Origin: Selenomonadales bacterium
GTDB taxonomy: Bacteria > Bacillota > Negativicutes > Sporomusales > UBA7701
DNA: 64,000 bases
Direction of reading: 5' to 3'
NCBI GenBank assembly: GCA_018434945.1
Contig: JAHDOI010000028.1
Location: 34,918-98,917, forward strand
This document shows, piece after piece, positions 35,993 to 44,944 of this stretch. The notes beneath the pieces were generated by a model that had not been told where the DNA came from, ran no database searches, and worked only from the letters and a program-made list of their open reading frames with translations. Within the stretch, counting starts at the first letter, position 1; each line of letters begins with the position of its first letter. A program made the translations under genes and the position numbers.

Positions 35993-36895
35993 ATGGATAT
36001 ACGCCATCTCGAATATTTTCTCGAGGTCGTCAGGCAGGGGAGTTTCAGCAAAGCCGCCGTCAGGCTCCATGTCACCCAGCCGTCGATCAGCAAGATGATC
36101 AAGGCCCTGGAGGAGGAACTGGCTGTGACGCTGTTCCACCGCAATACCAAGCAGGTGGAACTGACCGACGCCGGCCTGGCGCTCCTCGAACAGGCCAGGC
36201 AAATCGTCGGCCTTTTCCAGAACCTGACGGTGGAACTCGATGCTGTCACCAGCCTGCGCAAGGGGCGGCTGCGGGTCGGCATGCCGCCGATCGCGGCGTC
36301 GACAGTTTTCCCCCGCGTGCTGGGAGAGTTCAACCGGGCATACCCAAGTATCGGGATCGAGCTATACGAATACGGGTCGAAAAAGATCGAGGAGGCGGTG
36401 CTGGACGGCACCCTGGACACGGGCGTGGTCTGCACGCCGCCGGCGAAGACGGCCCTGCTGGCCGTGTATTCGTGCATCCGTGACCCGCTGCGCGTCATCG
36501 TCCACCCAAACCACCGGTTGGCAGGTCAACCGGCTGTCGATTTCGCGGCGCTGGCGGACGAGCCGTTCGTGCTTTATCGCGAGGATTTCAGTCTCCACGA
36601 CCATATCCTCCAGCGCTGCGGCCAGGCGGGCTTCGCGCCGCGGGTGATCTGCGAGACCTCTCAACGGGAGTTCATGACCGGGATGGTGGCCGCCAATCTT
36701 GGCATCGCTTTGCTGCCGGGATCGATCTGCGACGGTCTCGATCCTGAGTCCATCGTTTCCGTGCCGCTGAGCGGCCCGCCGTTATGCCTCGAGCTGGCGG
36801 TTATCCGCCGCCGGGACCGGTATCTTTCGTTCGCCGCCCGCCAGTGGCTGGCGTTTACGGCCGAGTTCCTCGGCCTTGAGCCGGTGGGAATATGA
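35993..36895 (+). CDS. LysR-family transcriptional regulator
   Basis: The 300-residue protein starts MDIRHLEYFLEVVRQGSFSKAA with the N-terminal winged helix (residues 1-60; HVTQPSISKMIKALEEEL is the recognition region). A type 2 periplasmic-binding-protein effector domain follows (GRLRVGMPPIAASTVFPRVL near residue 82). The start follows AAGGAGG. It probably senses a small carboxylate and regulates the divergent 2-hydroxyacid dehydrogenase gene. It resembles CynR/CysL-class regulators; the effector is unknown. Confidence 0.92.
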   Translation: MDIRHLEYFLEVVRQGSFSKAAVRLHVTQPSISKMIKALEEELAVTLFHRNTKQVELTDAGLALLEQARQIVGLFQNLTVELDAVTSLRKGRLRVGMPPIAASTVFPRVLGEFNRAYPSIGIELYEYGSKKIEEAVLDGTLDTGVVCTPPAKTALLAVYSCIRDPLRVIVHPNHRLAGQPAVDFAALADEPFVLYREDFSLHDHILQRCGQAGFAPRVICETSQREFMTGMVAANLGIALLPGSICDGLDPESIVSVPLSGPPLCLELAVIRRRDRYLSFAARQWLAFTAEFLGLEPVGI

Positions 36896-36926
36896 AAAGA
36901 CCGGGGCCTGAAGAGCCCCGGTCTTT
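36896..36926. terminator. bidirectional terminator after lysR-type gene
   Basis: AAAGACCGGGGC pairs with GCCCCGGTCTTT across 7 nt, with T-runs on both sides. It also serves the convergent sensor gene ending at 36942. Confidence 0.88.
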
Positions 36927-36941
36927 CTTCGTCTATGCGGC

Positions 36942-39437
36942 CTATGTGTTGTGGTTGGCGGTGAAGAGCCCGATGAATTTGTCCGCGAGGACGGGGTCAA
37001 ACATGACGCCTTTGCAGGCGGCGATTTCCCGCAGCGCTTCCTCGGTCGGCATCGCCTGGCGGTAGGGACGGTCCTGAGTCATGGCGTCGAAGGCGTCGAC
37101 GATGAGGAGGATGCGGCATTCGACGGGTATTTCTTCGCCTTTGAGGCCAAGCGGGTAGCCGCCGCCGTCCCACCACTCATGATGCTTCAGTATCCAATCG
37201 GCGATGTGGTGGAAGTCGGGCGAGGCAACCGCGATACGGTAGCCGATCTCGCTGTGACGGCGCATGATCTTGGTTTCGGCTTCGTTCAGGCGCCCGGGCT
37301 TGAAAAGGATGTTGTCGGGGATGCCGACCTTGCCGATGTCGTGAAACTGTGCCAGCAGGCGCAGGTCGCCGATCCGCCTTTCGGGGATGCCGACGGCTCT
37401 GGCGAGTTTTTCGACAAGTTCCTGCAGCCTGTCGGCATGGCCCTCGGTTATGAAGTCGCGGGCGTGCAGCGCCTCGGTGAGCGTTTTGACGAGGGCGCTG
37501 CGGGCGCTGCTGCTGCGGTGAAGTTTTTCCCGGTACATGCTGCTGTCCGCCTCACGGTAGACATCGTCCATGCTGCTATGGGCGGGGCCGCGGACGGCGT
37601 ACCCCAGCGAGACGCTTAGCACGTACTCCCGGCTGTTGAGGTTGTCGGCAGAGATGGCGGCCATAATGCCGCCGACGATGTCCTGGAGACTGGCTTCGTC
37701 GGTGACGGGGAGCAGAACGGCGAATTCGTCGCCGCCGATCCGGCAGAGTACGGCGCCGGCGGGCAACTTGTCACGGATGATGCGGGCGGCCTGCAAGAGC
37801 AGGTTGTCGCCCACGGCGTGCCCCAGGGTGTCGTTGACCAGTTTCAGTCCGTCGATATCGCTGATGATAATGCCGGCCGCCGGGTAATCTCCCGTATCGA
37901 GACGCTGCATTTCCTGTTCGAAGTACCGGCGGTTGTACATGTCGGTGAGGAGGTCGTGGGTGTTTGCGTAGGTGAGCCGCCGTTCCGCCTCCTTGCGCTC
38001 GGAGATGTCCCGGTAGATTATGTAGCCGCCCACCTGTTTGCCCATGACGACGATGGGATAGCCGAGAACGAATATGTCGAACAGTTGCCCGTCCTTGCGT
38101 CTGCGGACCGTTTCCTTTTCGACGACTTTGTTGCTGAGCACGCTGCTACTGATCTCGATCCCTTCCTCGCGCAGCTCGGCGGGAACGACGAGGTCGTTGA
38201 TGTAACTGCCCTGGGTTTCGGCAAATGTGTAGCCGAACAGGCGGACGAAGTTGTGGTTGACCCTCACGATCCGGTCTTCGGCATCAATGATGGCGATGCT
38301 TTCCGGCGAATTTTCGAACAGTTGCTCGAAATACTCCTTCTGGAGAGCAAGTTCGTGTTGCGAAGCCTGTTCCTGTCTTAATAGTTTTTCAAGCGTGGTG
38401 ACCATGGCGGTGAAACGCTCGCTGATCTCGGCGAATTCGGCGGCGGATGAATCGTGCCAGCGGGCGGAGAAGTCGCCTTGCTGCACTCTGGTCATCGCCC
38501 CGACAAGCCCGCGCATCCGGGAGGCGATTCCGCTGGCAACGGTTATACCGATCAGCAGGGCCAAAAACATCGCCGCCGCCCCTACGCCGATGGTCCTGTC
38601 TCTGATCGGCGCCAGTTCCTTCCGGATGTTCTCATGGGGAATGAAGCCGACGAGTTTCCACCCTGTCCGGGGGATGGTGATGTAGCTGATGAAGGTGTCG
38701 ACATTCTCCAAGGGGCGAAGGACGACTCCCTGGGGCTTGTGTTTTATCTCCCAGAACCAGAATTCGTCGGTTACGGTAGTCCCCAGCGCCGCGGAATTGG
38801 GGTGGGACATCACGAGTCCGCCCTGATCGACCAGGATGGCGTAGCCGCCCTGTTCGAAGTAAATTTTGTTTACGACATTGGCCAACGATTGCAGGGATAT
38901 GTCGACACCCAGCACACCGGCCACCTGCCCGTCGATTGTTACGGTCCGCGCGGCGCTGATGACCGGCTTGAAGGTAATGGCGTCCAGGTAGACGTCGCTC
39001 CATACCGTTCGGCCCGGGTTGTCCACCGCTTTTATATACCAGGGGCGCTTGCGGGGATCGAAGTCATAAACAGGCAAGGTGTTGGCCGAGATTATGAAAC
39101 GTCCGTCCGCGGTGCCGATGAAGACGGCCGGCAGGCTGTGGTGAATGAGCCGGAACTGATCCCACTCGGCTGTCAGCGATCCGGGATCGGACAGGGAGTG
39201 GGCCTGGCCGCTTTCGAGGTTGCGGGCGAATGTGTCGATGGCTGTCCCGACTTCGGAGAGGAAGTTTTCGATGAAAAAGACTCTGGCGTTCTCCATTGTC
39301 TCCAGGCTGTGACCCTTGGCCTTGTCGAGGAGGATGTCCTCGGTCTTCTGATAGGAAAGCACGCCGAGGACGATTATGGGAAGAACGATGAGGGCAACGA
39401 AAGCGGTAATCATCTGGGCCCTGATGCTGAATATCAC
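36942..39437 (-). CDS. membrane sensor with dCache-HAMP-PAS-GGDEF-HD-GYP
   Basis: This 831-residue signalling protein has TM1 near residues 9-29 and an external dCache domain near 35-280. TM2 is near 285-305, HAMP near 306-360, and PAS near 375-490. The GGDEF domain near 500-655 has THDLLTDMYNRRYF and RIGGDEFAVLLP; no RxxD inhibitory site precedes the motif. A C-terminal HD-GYP domain follows (QFHDIGKVGIPDNILFKPG, LKHHEWWDGGGYPLGLKGEEI). Both output domains look catalytically complete, so it may switch between making and breaking c-di-GMP. It sits alone between terminators. Confidence 0.92.
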   Translation of the reverse strand: MIFSIRAQMITAFVALIVLPIIVLGVLSYQKTEDILLDKAKGHSLETMENARVFFIENFLSEVGTAIDTFARNLESGQAHSLSDPGSLTAEWDQFRLIHHSLPAVFIGTADGRFIISANTLPVYDFDPRKRPWYIKAVDNPGRTVWSDVYLDAITFKPVISAARTVTIDGQVAGVLGVDISLQSLANVVNKIYFEQGGYAILVDQGGLVMSHPNSAALGTTVTDEFWFWEIKHKPQGVVLRPLENVDTFISYITIPRTGWKLVGFIPHENIRKELAPIRDRTIGVGAAAMFLALLIGITVASGIASRMRGLVGAMTRVQQGDFSARWHDSSAAEFAEISERFTAMVTTLEKLLRQEQASQHELALQKEYFEQLFENSPESIAIIDAEDRIVRVNHNFVRLFGYTFAETQGSYINDLVVPAELREEGIEISSSVLSNKVVEKETVRRRKDGQLFDIFVLGYPIVVMGKQVGGYIIYRDISERKEAERRLTYANTHDLLTDMYNRRYFEQEMQRLDTGDYPAAGIIISDIDGLKLVNDTLGHAVGDNLLLQAARIIRDKLPAGAVLCRIGGDEFAVLLPVTDEASLQDIVGGIMAAISADNLNSREYVLSVSLGYAVRGPAHSSMDDVYREADSSMYREKLHRSSSARSALVKTLTEALHARDFITEGHADRLQELVEKLARAVGIPERRIGDLRLLAQFHDIGKVGIPDNILFKPGRLNEAETKIMRRHSEIGYRIAVASPDFHHIADWILKHHEWWDGGGYPLGLKGEEIPVECRILLIVDAFDAMTQDRPYRQAMPTEEALREIAACKGVMFDPVLADKFIGLFTANHNT

Positions 39438-39580
39438 TTCATCGCCTCCGTGCCTTTCCCTGCGAATATTGTCGTAATATGTCTTATACGGACTATTTTA
39501 ACACGCCGGAGGGTTTGTAGGGAAGAGCCCAATCGCTATGCCCAGCTGTGTCCACTGATAAAGGCCTGTTACCGGTCAAA

Positions 39581-39604
39581 AGCGGGCCCCAAGCGGGGCC
39601 CGCT
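39581..39604 (-). terminator. terminator of the SPOCS-repeat gene
   Basis: AGCGGGCCCC pairs with GGGGCCCGCT across a 4 nt loop; on the minus strand TTTT follows. It lies 14 bp after the stop codon. Confidence 0.85.
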
Positions 39605-39617
39605 CATTTATTGCACC

Positions 39618-40418
39618 CTATCCTTTCGGTTTTACCGGCAGTCCGGGATACTGCCCGGGGTAGATTATTATCTCGCGGTCGGTCATGACCTTGGCGACAA
39701 CCCGAATGACGACGGCGACGTTGAAGCTCCGGAACCCTTTGTCGTCGTGATGGTCGCTCGGGGCGCATTTCGGCCTGCACCCCGGGTGGCCGTGGCAGCC
39801 AGGGTCATGATCCCAGTGGTCGTCATACCCGCATTTGTCGTCGTCGCAGTGGTCGTGGCCATGGTGGTGATCGTGGCCGCATTTGTCATCATCGCAGTGG
39901 TCGTGGCCGTGATGGTAATCGTGGCCGCATTTGTCGTCATCGCAGTGGTCGTGGCCCATGCCTTTGCCGTAATGGTATTTCCCGCGGTGGTGATGATGGT
40001 GATGGTCATGCGGGCAGTCGTAGTCCACGTACTCGACCATGACGCTGGCGTCGGCGTCCATGCCGCACATCGCGCCCCATATTGGCACGTCGGCGGTGAA
40101 TCTCACGCGGCGGACTTCCACGGCGTGGACGGGCTGGTCGGGCAGACAGGCCACGTAGATGGCCTTGATTTCGAAGTCGCCGCAGACGATGACTTTGTTG
40201 TGAATGATGTCAACGTCGTTAATACAAAGTTTTTTGATGAATACGTCGATGACCTGTTCGATCGCCGGTTTACGGCGCGGTACGCGAACGCAGACGTCAA
40301 GCGTGCATTGGGTTTCATTTTCGCCGACCAACTGCCGGACGACGATGCTCTGCGGCCCGGCTTGCGCGCCCAGCACGCATTTGCCGAGGACAGGCTTTGG
40401 TTTATATAAGTAGTTCAC
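39618..40418 (-). CDS. DUF3794/SPOCS-domain protein with inserted His/Asp/Cys repeats
   Basis: The 266-residue protein starts at GTG behind AAAGGGGGG. Residues 1-130 resemble the SPOCS/DUF3794 beta domain of spore coat and SafA/SpoVID-type proteins (QCTLDVCVRVPRRKPAIEQVIDV; HAVEVRRVRFTADV). It is then interrupted by HDHHHHHHRGKYHYG and three 16-residue repeats of GHDHCDDDKCGHDHHH. The last domain strand resumes near residue 228 (FRSFNVAVVIRVVAKVMTDREIII). The repeats are rich in His, Asp and Cys, so divalent-metal binding is likely. A spore-coat or sporulation envelope role is inferred from the domain. Confidence 0.82.
   Translation of the reverse strand: MNYLYKPKPVLGKCVLGAQAGPQSIVVRQLVGENETQCTLDVCVRVPRRKPAIEQVIDVFIKKLCINDVDIIHNKVIVCGDFEIKAIYVACLPDQPVHAVEVRRVRFTADVPIWGAMCGMDADASVMVEYVDYDCPHDHHHHHHRGKYHYGKGMGHDHCDDDKCGHDYHHGHDHCDDDKCGHDHHHGHDHCDDDKCGYDDHWDHDPGCHGHPGCRPKCAPSDHHDDKGFRSFNVAVVIRVVAKVMTDREIIIYPGQYPGLPVKPKG
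39831..39962 (-). repeat. three tandem 48 bp coding repeats
   Basis: Units begin at 39831, 39879 and 39927 (exactly 48 bp apart) and encode the 16-residue metal-binding-type repeat. Copies differ mainly at third positions, which shows selection on the protein. Copy-number change would stay in frame. Confidence 0.9.
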
Positions 40419-40537
40419 GTTTACACCCCCCTTTCGATGTTCAGATTATTATATGAGGCGAGGGGTGGCGGCGTGAGAGACCGGGCTGCGCGTAAGCTCA
40501 TTTGTGCGGCTTGTTTATTGTCCCGCGGGTATCATGC

Positions 40538-40543
40538 TATAAT
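40538..40543 (+). promoter_or_regulatory. -10 element for sixA-CYTH/CHAD
   Basis: TATAAT at 40538 lies 59 bp before the sixA start; the best -35 candidate 17 bp upstream (TTATTG) is poor. Direction and location fit the two downstream genes. Confidence 0.5.
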
Positions 40544-40602
40544 ATGCTTGTGATATTGTTAGCTGCCGGCGCTTGCCGGTGATTATTGGACGGAGGCAGG
40601 CT

Positions 40603-41094
40603 ATGGAGCTGGTTTTGCTAAGACATGCGAAGGCCGAGGAGGATTCGGCCGCCCTTCCCGACGAACGGCGCGAGCTGGTGGCTAAAGGACGCAAACGCGC
40701 CCAGGCGGTGGCAAGAGGACTTGAGAAGCTGCTGCCAGCCGGCGGCCGGATCGAAATATGGACTAGTCCGGCGCTTAGGTCGCGCCAGACGGCGGATATT
40801 GTCGCCGATTATCTGGAAGCGGCTGCGGTGCGGGAGTTTGCGGCAATTTATGCCGGCAGTCTGGAAAGCCTGATCGCCGAGTGGGCACGCGGTGACGGGG
40901 ATCGGACGGTGGTCGTCGTGGGCCACGAGCCTTATCTGGGTATCTGGGCACGGCAGCTGGCCGGCGTGACGGTGCCGTTCAAGAAGTGCGCGGCGGCCGG
41001 GTTTACACTCGCCGGACCCGATTTCGCCACAGGGACGCTGCGGTGGTTCGCCGGGCCGAAGGTGCTGACGGCGCTGGGCGACAATAAGGATTAG
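40603..41094 (+). CDS. sixA: SixA-type phosphohistidine phosphatase
   Basis: The 163-residue histidine phosphatase starts MELVLLRHAKAEED (RHA catalytic motif at residues 7-9) behind GGAGG. WTSPALRSRQTADIV near residue 54 supplies the second Arg, and VVVVGHEPYLGIWA near residue 110 the second catalytic His. SixA removes phosphate from histidine in phosphorelay or PTS proteins. It is 12 bp upstream of the CYTH-CHAD gene, a pairing common in bacteria and linked to phosphate or polyphosphate metabolism. The orphan PtsI at 42671 could be a substrate system. Confidence 0.88.
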   Translation: MELVLLRHAKAEEDSAALPDERRELVAKGRKRAQAVARGLEKLLPAGGRIEIWTSPALRSRQTADIVADYLEAAAVREFAAIYAGSLESLIAEWARGDGDRTVVVVGHEPYLGIWARQLAGVTVPFKKCAAAGFTLAGPDFATGTLRWFAGPKVLTALGDNKD

Positions 41095-41106
41095 GGGGTA
41101 TAGGCT

Positions 41107-42627
41107 ATGGCAGTATTGGACACCGAGGTGGAATTGAAGCTGCGACTGCTGGCGCCCGAGGCATGGGCGGAGGTTTTCTCAGTTCCCGCGGTGGCGGCGC
41201 TGCTGCTGACGTCCCCTCAAGACGAACGTCTGGAGTCCTGGTATTACGATACTGAGGAGGGCGACCTGCAGGAGGCCGGCCTTGCCTACCGCATCCGTCT
41301 GGAGAGAGGCCGCTGGGTGGCGACGGTGAAGGCGGACTCTTCGGCTGCCGGCGGTCTGCACGAGCGGCGGGAATGGAACGTGACTGTCGACGGGCCTGAA
41401 CCCAGGTACGATTATTTCCGGGAGACCGAAGCCGGCCAGCTTTTAACGGCGACTGGCTGCGGCGCGCCTTTGACGCCGCGTTTCAGCACGGTTTTCGACC
41501 GGCGGCGGGCGGACGTGGCCTTGGGCGACAGCCGCATCGAGGTGGCTGCCGACCGTGGGGCGATCCTGGCCGGCGGCCGCGAAGAGGCAATCGCCGAAGT
41601 TGAACTGGAACTGAAGGCCGGCTCGGCGGCGGCGGTGCTCGCGCTGGGGGCGGAGCTCGCCCGCCAGCTCCCGCTGGCTGTGGAGCCGCGCAGCAAGTAT
41701 CACCGTGCACTGGTGCTGGCCGGCCTCGACGAGGGCTTCGGGCCGGTGGTGACACCGCCGCTCGATCCGGAGGACGCCGTCGTGCCCGCCGTAAGAGGTC
41801 TCGTGGCTGTACAAATTCATGCGGTTTTGGCCGCATACGAATTTTTCACGGCGAACGGCAAGGAGGCCGAGGCGCTGCACCGGCTGCGCGTCGAGCTGCG
41901 CCGCCTGCGTTCGCTGATCGCCTTCGCGAAGCCGTTGACCGACCAGACGGAATACGAGGCGTGGCAGTCCGAGCTGCGCGCCTTGAGCAGGGCGACCCAT
42001 GACCTGCGGGAGGCTGACGTGATCGGCGAGGCGTGGCGGGAGATGCTCGCCGCGCGCGCGCCGCTCGCCCCGCCGCCCTGGCTGGCGATGCTGCTGGCAA
42101 CCGAGCGGGACAAACTGCTGGCAGATCTCCACGGCAACCTGGGGCAGGGACGGGTGACGGGCTCACTGCTGGCTTTCTGGGCGTGGCTGGCGGATGATAG
42201 GTCGCTGCGGCCTTGTGACGACAATTTGAAGGATTACGCAGCTTCACGGCTGGGAAGCTGGCTGGACGATATGCGGTCAGCCGGCAAGGATGTCGGCCTG
42301 GATGACACGGCTGCCCTCCACAGTCTGCGGATCGAGGGCAAGAAGCTCCGCTATGTGCTGGAAAGCCTGCCGCTCGATGACCGGCGCACGAGGCTGCTCG
42401 TCGCACGCCTGGGGCGGCTGCAGGACTGCCTGGGACTGGTGCATGACGCCGCGCTTATCGACGCGGCGATGGAACGCTGGATGAGCGACCACGCCAGCCG
42501 GATCGTCCACCGCGACGCGGGGATGCTGATGGGCTGGATGACAAGGCTGAGCAACGAGGCGGTCGGAGATTTCGCGGCTGCCTGGAAACGATTCCGGCGG
42601 GCGGCAAAACGCTGGCAAAAGGAATAG
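41107..42627 (+). CDS. CYTH and CHAD domain protein
   Basis: The 506-residue protein has an N-terminal CYTH triphosphate-tunnel domain (residues about 5-205). Its metal/phosphate motif is EVELKLRL at residue 7, and WYYDTEEGDLQEAGLAYRIRLERG continues the tunnel. A C-terminal all-helical CHAD domain (about 225-500) has conserved histidines (LHRLRVELRRLRSLI, LHSLRIEGKKLRYVLE). CYTH members hydrolyse inorganic triphosphates and CHAD binds polyphosphate. It probably acts on or at polyphosphate granules. It forms an operon with sixA. Confidence 0.92.
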   Translation: MAVLDTEVELKLRLLAPEAWAEVFSVPAVAALLLTSPQDERLESWYYDTEEGDLQEAGLAYRIRLERGRWVATVKADSSAAGGLHERREWNVTVDGPEPRYDYFRETEAGQLLTATGCGAPLTPRFSTVFDRRRADVALGDSRIEVAADRGAILAGGREEAIAEVELELKAGSAAAVLALGAELARQLPLAVEPRSKYHRALVLAGLDEGFGPVVTPPLDPEDAVVPAVRGLVAVQIHAVLAAYEFFTANGKEAEALHRLRVELRRLRSLIAFAKPLTDQTEYEAWQSELRALSRATHDLREADVIGEAWREMLAARAPLAPPPWLAMLLATERDKLLADLHGNLGQGRVTGSLLAFWAWLADDRSLRPCDDNLKDYAASRLGSWLDDMRSAGKDVGLDDTAALHSLRIEGKKLRYVLESLPLDDRRTRLLVARLGRLQDCLGLVHDAALIDAAMERWMSDHASRIVHRDAGMLMGWMTRLSNEAVGDFAAAWKRFRRAAKRWQKE

Positions 42628-42640
42628 CCGCAGAATAAGA

Positions 42641-42672
42641 AAAGAACCGGCCTCATGTTAGGCCGGTTCTTT
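42641..42672. terminator. bidirectional terminator between CYTH-CHAD and ptsI
   Basis: AAAGAACCGGCCT pairs with AGGCCGGTTCTTT across 6 nt. T-runs flank both sides and the ptsI stop codon overlaps its edge. Confidence 0.9.
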
Positions 42673-44374
42673 ATATTGCAAAGTTTATTTCCCTGAGATA
42701 AGCTTCGACAAGTCCGCGTACGGCGGCAGAGCTGTCGAGCGTCAGGGCTTCGCCGGCGAGACGGCGGGCGTCAGCCAGGGTGACGGCGCGGATCAGCCGC
42801 CGGACGGCGGGCAGGGAGGCCGGTGAGGCGCTGAGTTCGTCGAGGCCAAAGCCGAGAAGAAGAACGGCGGCGACAGGGTCTGAAGCCAGTTCGCCGCATA
42901 TGCCGGCGGGTTTGCCGGCGTCCCGGGCGGCGGCGGCCACGGTTTTCACCAGTCGCAGCACACCGGGTTCGAGGGGTTGGTATAGGTGTCCAAGGTTCTC
43001 GTTCATGCGGTCGACGGCCAGCGCGTACTGGGTAAGGTCGTTGGTGCCGAGGCTGAAGAAGTCGCTATGGCGGATGAAGATGTCGGCGGCGGCGGCGACG
43101 GCGGGCACTTCGACCATGATGCCGACAGGCATGGCGGGGTTGTGGGCGAGGCCGGCCGCTGCCAGCTCGGCCCTGCATTCGGCGAGCAGGGCGTTGGCGC
43201 GGGTTATTTCGCCGACGGCGGCGATCATGGGGTACATGAGCCGCACGTCGCCGTGGGCGGAGGCGCGGAGGATGGCCCTCAGCTGGGTTCGGAAGAGGCC
43301 AGGGTGGGCGAAACACAGTCTGATGGCGCGCAGACCGAGGAAGGGGTTGGCTTCGGCGGGCTGGCCGAGAGCGGGCAGGGGTTTGTCGCCGCCGATGTCG
43401 AGGGTGCGGATGACGACCGGCCGGCCGCCCATGGCTTCGGCAACCTGGCGGTAGGCGATGTATTGTTCCTCTTCGTCAGGCAGGGCGGCCCGGTCCATGA
43501 AGAGGAATTCGCTGCGGAAGAGGCCGATGCCTTCGGCGCCAAAGCGCAGCGCCTGGGCGGCGTCGGCGGGGCGGCCGATGTTGGCCCACAGCGCCAGCCG
43601 GTGTCCGTCGCGGGTGACGGCCGGGCCGTCGTCGACAGGGTACGTCCGGGCGGCGGCGCGCGCGGAGTAGGCGGCCTGGGTGGCGTGGTCGGGGTTGACG
43701 GCCACAAAGCCGCGGTCGCCGTCAAGGATTATGAGGTCGCCGTCGCGGACGGTGTCGGCGATGCCGGCAACGCCCAGGACGGCTGGGATACCCATGGCCC
43801 TGGCCATAATGGCGGTGTGGGATGTCCGGCCGCCGGTGGCGGTGACGAATCCCAGGGTGACGGCGGGGTCGAGCCGGGCCGTTTCGGAAGGGGTGAGCTC
43901 ATGGGCGACGATGACGACCGGTTCCCCGGTTTCGGCTGCGGCCGGTGTGCCGCCGGCCAGACAGGCGGTGATACGCCTGGCGAGGTCGTCGAGGTCGCCG
44001 GCCCGCTCGCGGAAATACGGGTCGTCGAGGGCGGCGAACTGTTCCCGGTAGGCGGCGAAGGTGGCCTGCACCGACCAGGCGGCCGTTTTGCCGGCACGGA
44101 TCTTCTCCTCGACGCCGCGCCTGAGTTCTTCGTCTGCCAACAACAATGCGTGGGCTTCGAAGATGGCGCCTTCGTCGCCTCCCACCCTGGCGGTCACCTC
44201 GGCCGCAAGGGCGAGCAGTTCGCCGCGGGCCGCGTCGACGGCGGCGGCGAAACCGGCTATTTCGGCTTCGATACTCTCTGCCGGCAGGTTCTCCGGCGGA
44301 GCTGCACCCGTTTTTCTTAGTACCAGGGCCTTGCCGATGGCCACGCCTTCCGACGCGGCTATGCCGCTGTACAT
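42671..44374 (-). CDS. ptsI: phosphoenolpyruvate-protein phosphotransferase (enzyme I)
   Basis: The 567-residue enzyme starts the PTS phosphate relay from PEP. The N-terminal swivelling domain has the phosphohistidine motif GGRTSHTAIMARAMGIPAVLG near residue 185. The C-terminal barrel shows GIGLFRSEFLFM near 290, FLGLRAIRLCF near 365, FFSLGTNDLTQYALAVDR near 445 and GICGELASDP near 500 with the catalytic Cys. The length is standard. No ptsH or sugar EII gene is adjacent, so it may serve a remote HPr or a regulatory PTS. Confidence 0.94.
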   Translation of the reverse strand: MYSGIAASEGVAIGKALVLRKTGAAPPENLPAESIEAEIAGFAAAVDAARGELLALAAEVTARVGGDEGAIFEAHALLLADEELRRGVEEKIRAGKTAAWSVQATFAAYREQFAALDDPYFRERAGDLDDLARRITACLAGGTPAAAETGEPVVIVAHELTPSETARLDPAVTLGFVTATGGRTSHTAIMARAMGIPAVLGVAGIADTVRDGDLIILDGDRGFVAVNPDHATQAAYSARAAARTYPVDDGPAVTRDGHRLALWANIGRPADAAQALRFGAEGIGLFRSEFLFMDRAALPDEEEQYIAYRQVAEAMGGRPVVIRTLDIGGDKPLPALGQPAEANPFLGLRAIRLCFAHPGLFRTQLRAILRASAHGDVRLMYPMIAAVGEITRANALLAECRAELAAAGLAHNPAMPVGIMVEVPAVAAAADIFIRHSDFFSLGTNDLTQYALAVDRMNENLGHLYQPLEPGVLRLVKTVAAAARDAGKPAGICGELASDPVAAVLLLGFGLDELSASPASLPAVRRLIRAVTLADARRLAGEALTLDSSAAVRGLVEAYLREINFAI

Positions 44375-44561
44375 GACAGACCTCCTGCAGGTTGTTATTT
44401 AGGTAGTATTTACCGCCGCCGCCGTTTTTCCTTTTCCTTATGATGAACATGGCCGGGCAAGCGTATCCCGGACGGGAGGCGACGCGCCCTCATGGTAAAT
44501 AATGGATTTAAAGGCGAGGATTGGGACATAATAGGCCCAGACACCGTTAGGAGGTGGTTCT

Positions 44562-44912
44562 GTGGCAAAATTCCGGGGTCGCGGCCGCGAACGCGGCTTC
44601 ACGCTGGTGGAGCTGGTCGTGGTGCTCGCCATCCTCGCCACGCTGGCAAGCCTGTATGTCCCGGCCGTCGAGACCGCCGCCGAGAGCGCCGCCCTCTACA
44701 AGGCGAGAACAGACCTGCGGGCGATCGACGGCGCCATCCTGCTCGGCTCCCCGCCCTCTCCCCTGCCGGAGCCGCCGTCGCTTCTGCGGGGTGCTGCCGG
44801 CGGCTATCGGATCGACAGCAGCCGGCAGCGGGCTTATCTGCCGGTGACGGTAAACGGCCAGGTTGTTAATCTTTACAGCGATACGCCATTTCCCGCCAAG
44901 GACGGCAAGTGA
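44562..44912 (+). CDS. orphan type IV pilin-like protein
   Basis: The 116-residue product starts at GTG behind TTAGGAGGTGG. It has a prepilin peptidase site after RERG with FTLVELVVVLAILATLA (residues 13-29), the standard class III/pseudopilin helix with the Glu at position 5 of the mature chain. The remaining about 75 residues form a small globular part. No pilus assembly genes are adjacent. It may be a minor pilin or a pseudopilin of a secretion or DNA-uptake system encoded elsewhere. Confidence 0.85.
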   Translation: MAKFRGRGRERGFTLVELVVVLAILATLASLYVPAVETAAESAALYKARTDLRAIDGAILLGSPPSPLPEPPSLLRGAAGGYRIDSSRQRAYLPVTVNGQVVNLYSDTPFPAKDGK

Positions 44913-44940
44913 AAAGGCGCCGGCATATGCCGGCGCCTTT
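44913..44940. terminator. bidirectional terminator after pilin-like gene
   Basis: AAAGGCGCCGGCA pairs with TGCCGGCGCCTTT across only 2 nt (a 4 nt loop if the end pair opens); T-runs on both sides serve convergent genes. Confidence 0.85.
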
Positions 44941-44944
44941 ATCA

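Noticed and set aside
39831..39962. CRISPR array
   Set aside because: The 48 bp units are directly adjacent with no unique spacers, stay in frame and code for a His/Asp/Cys peptide.
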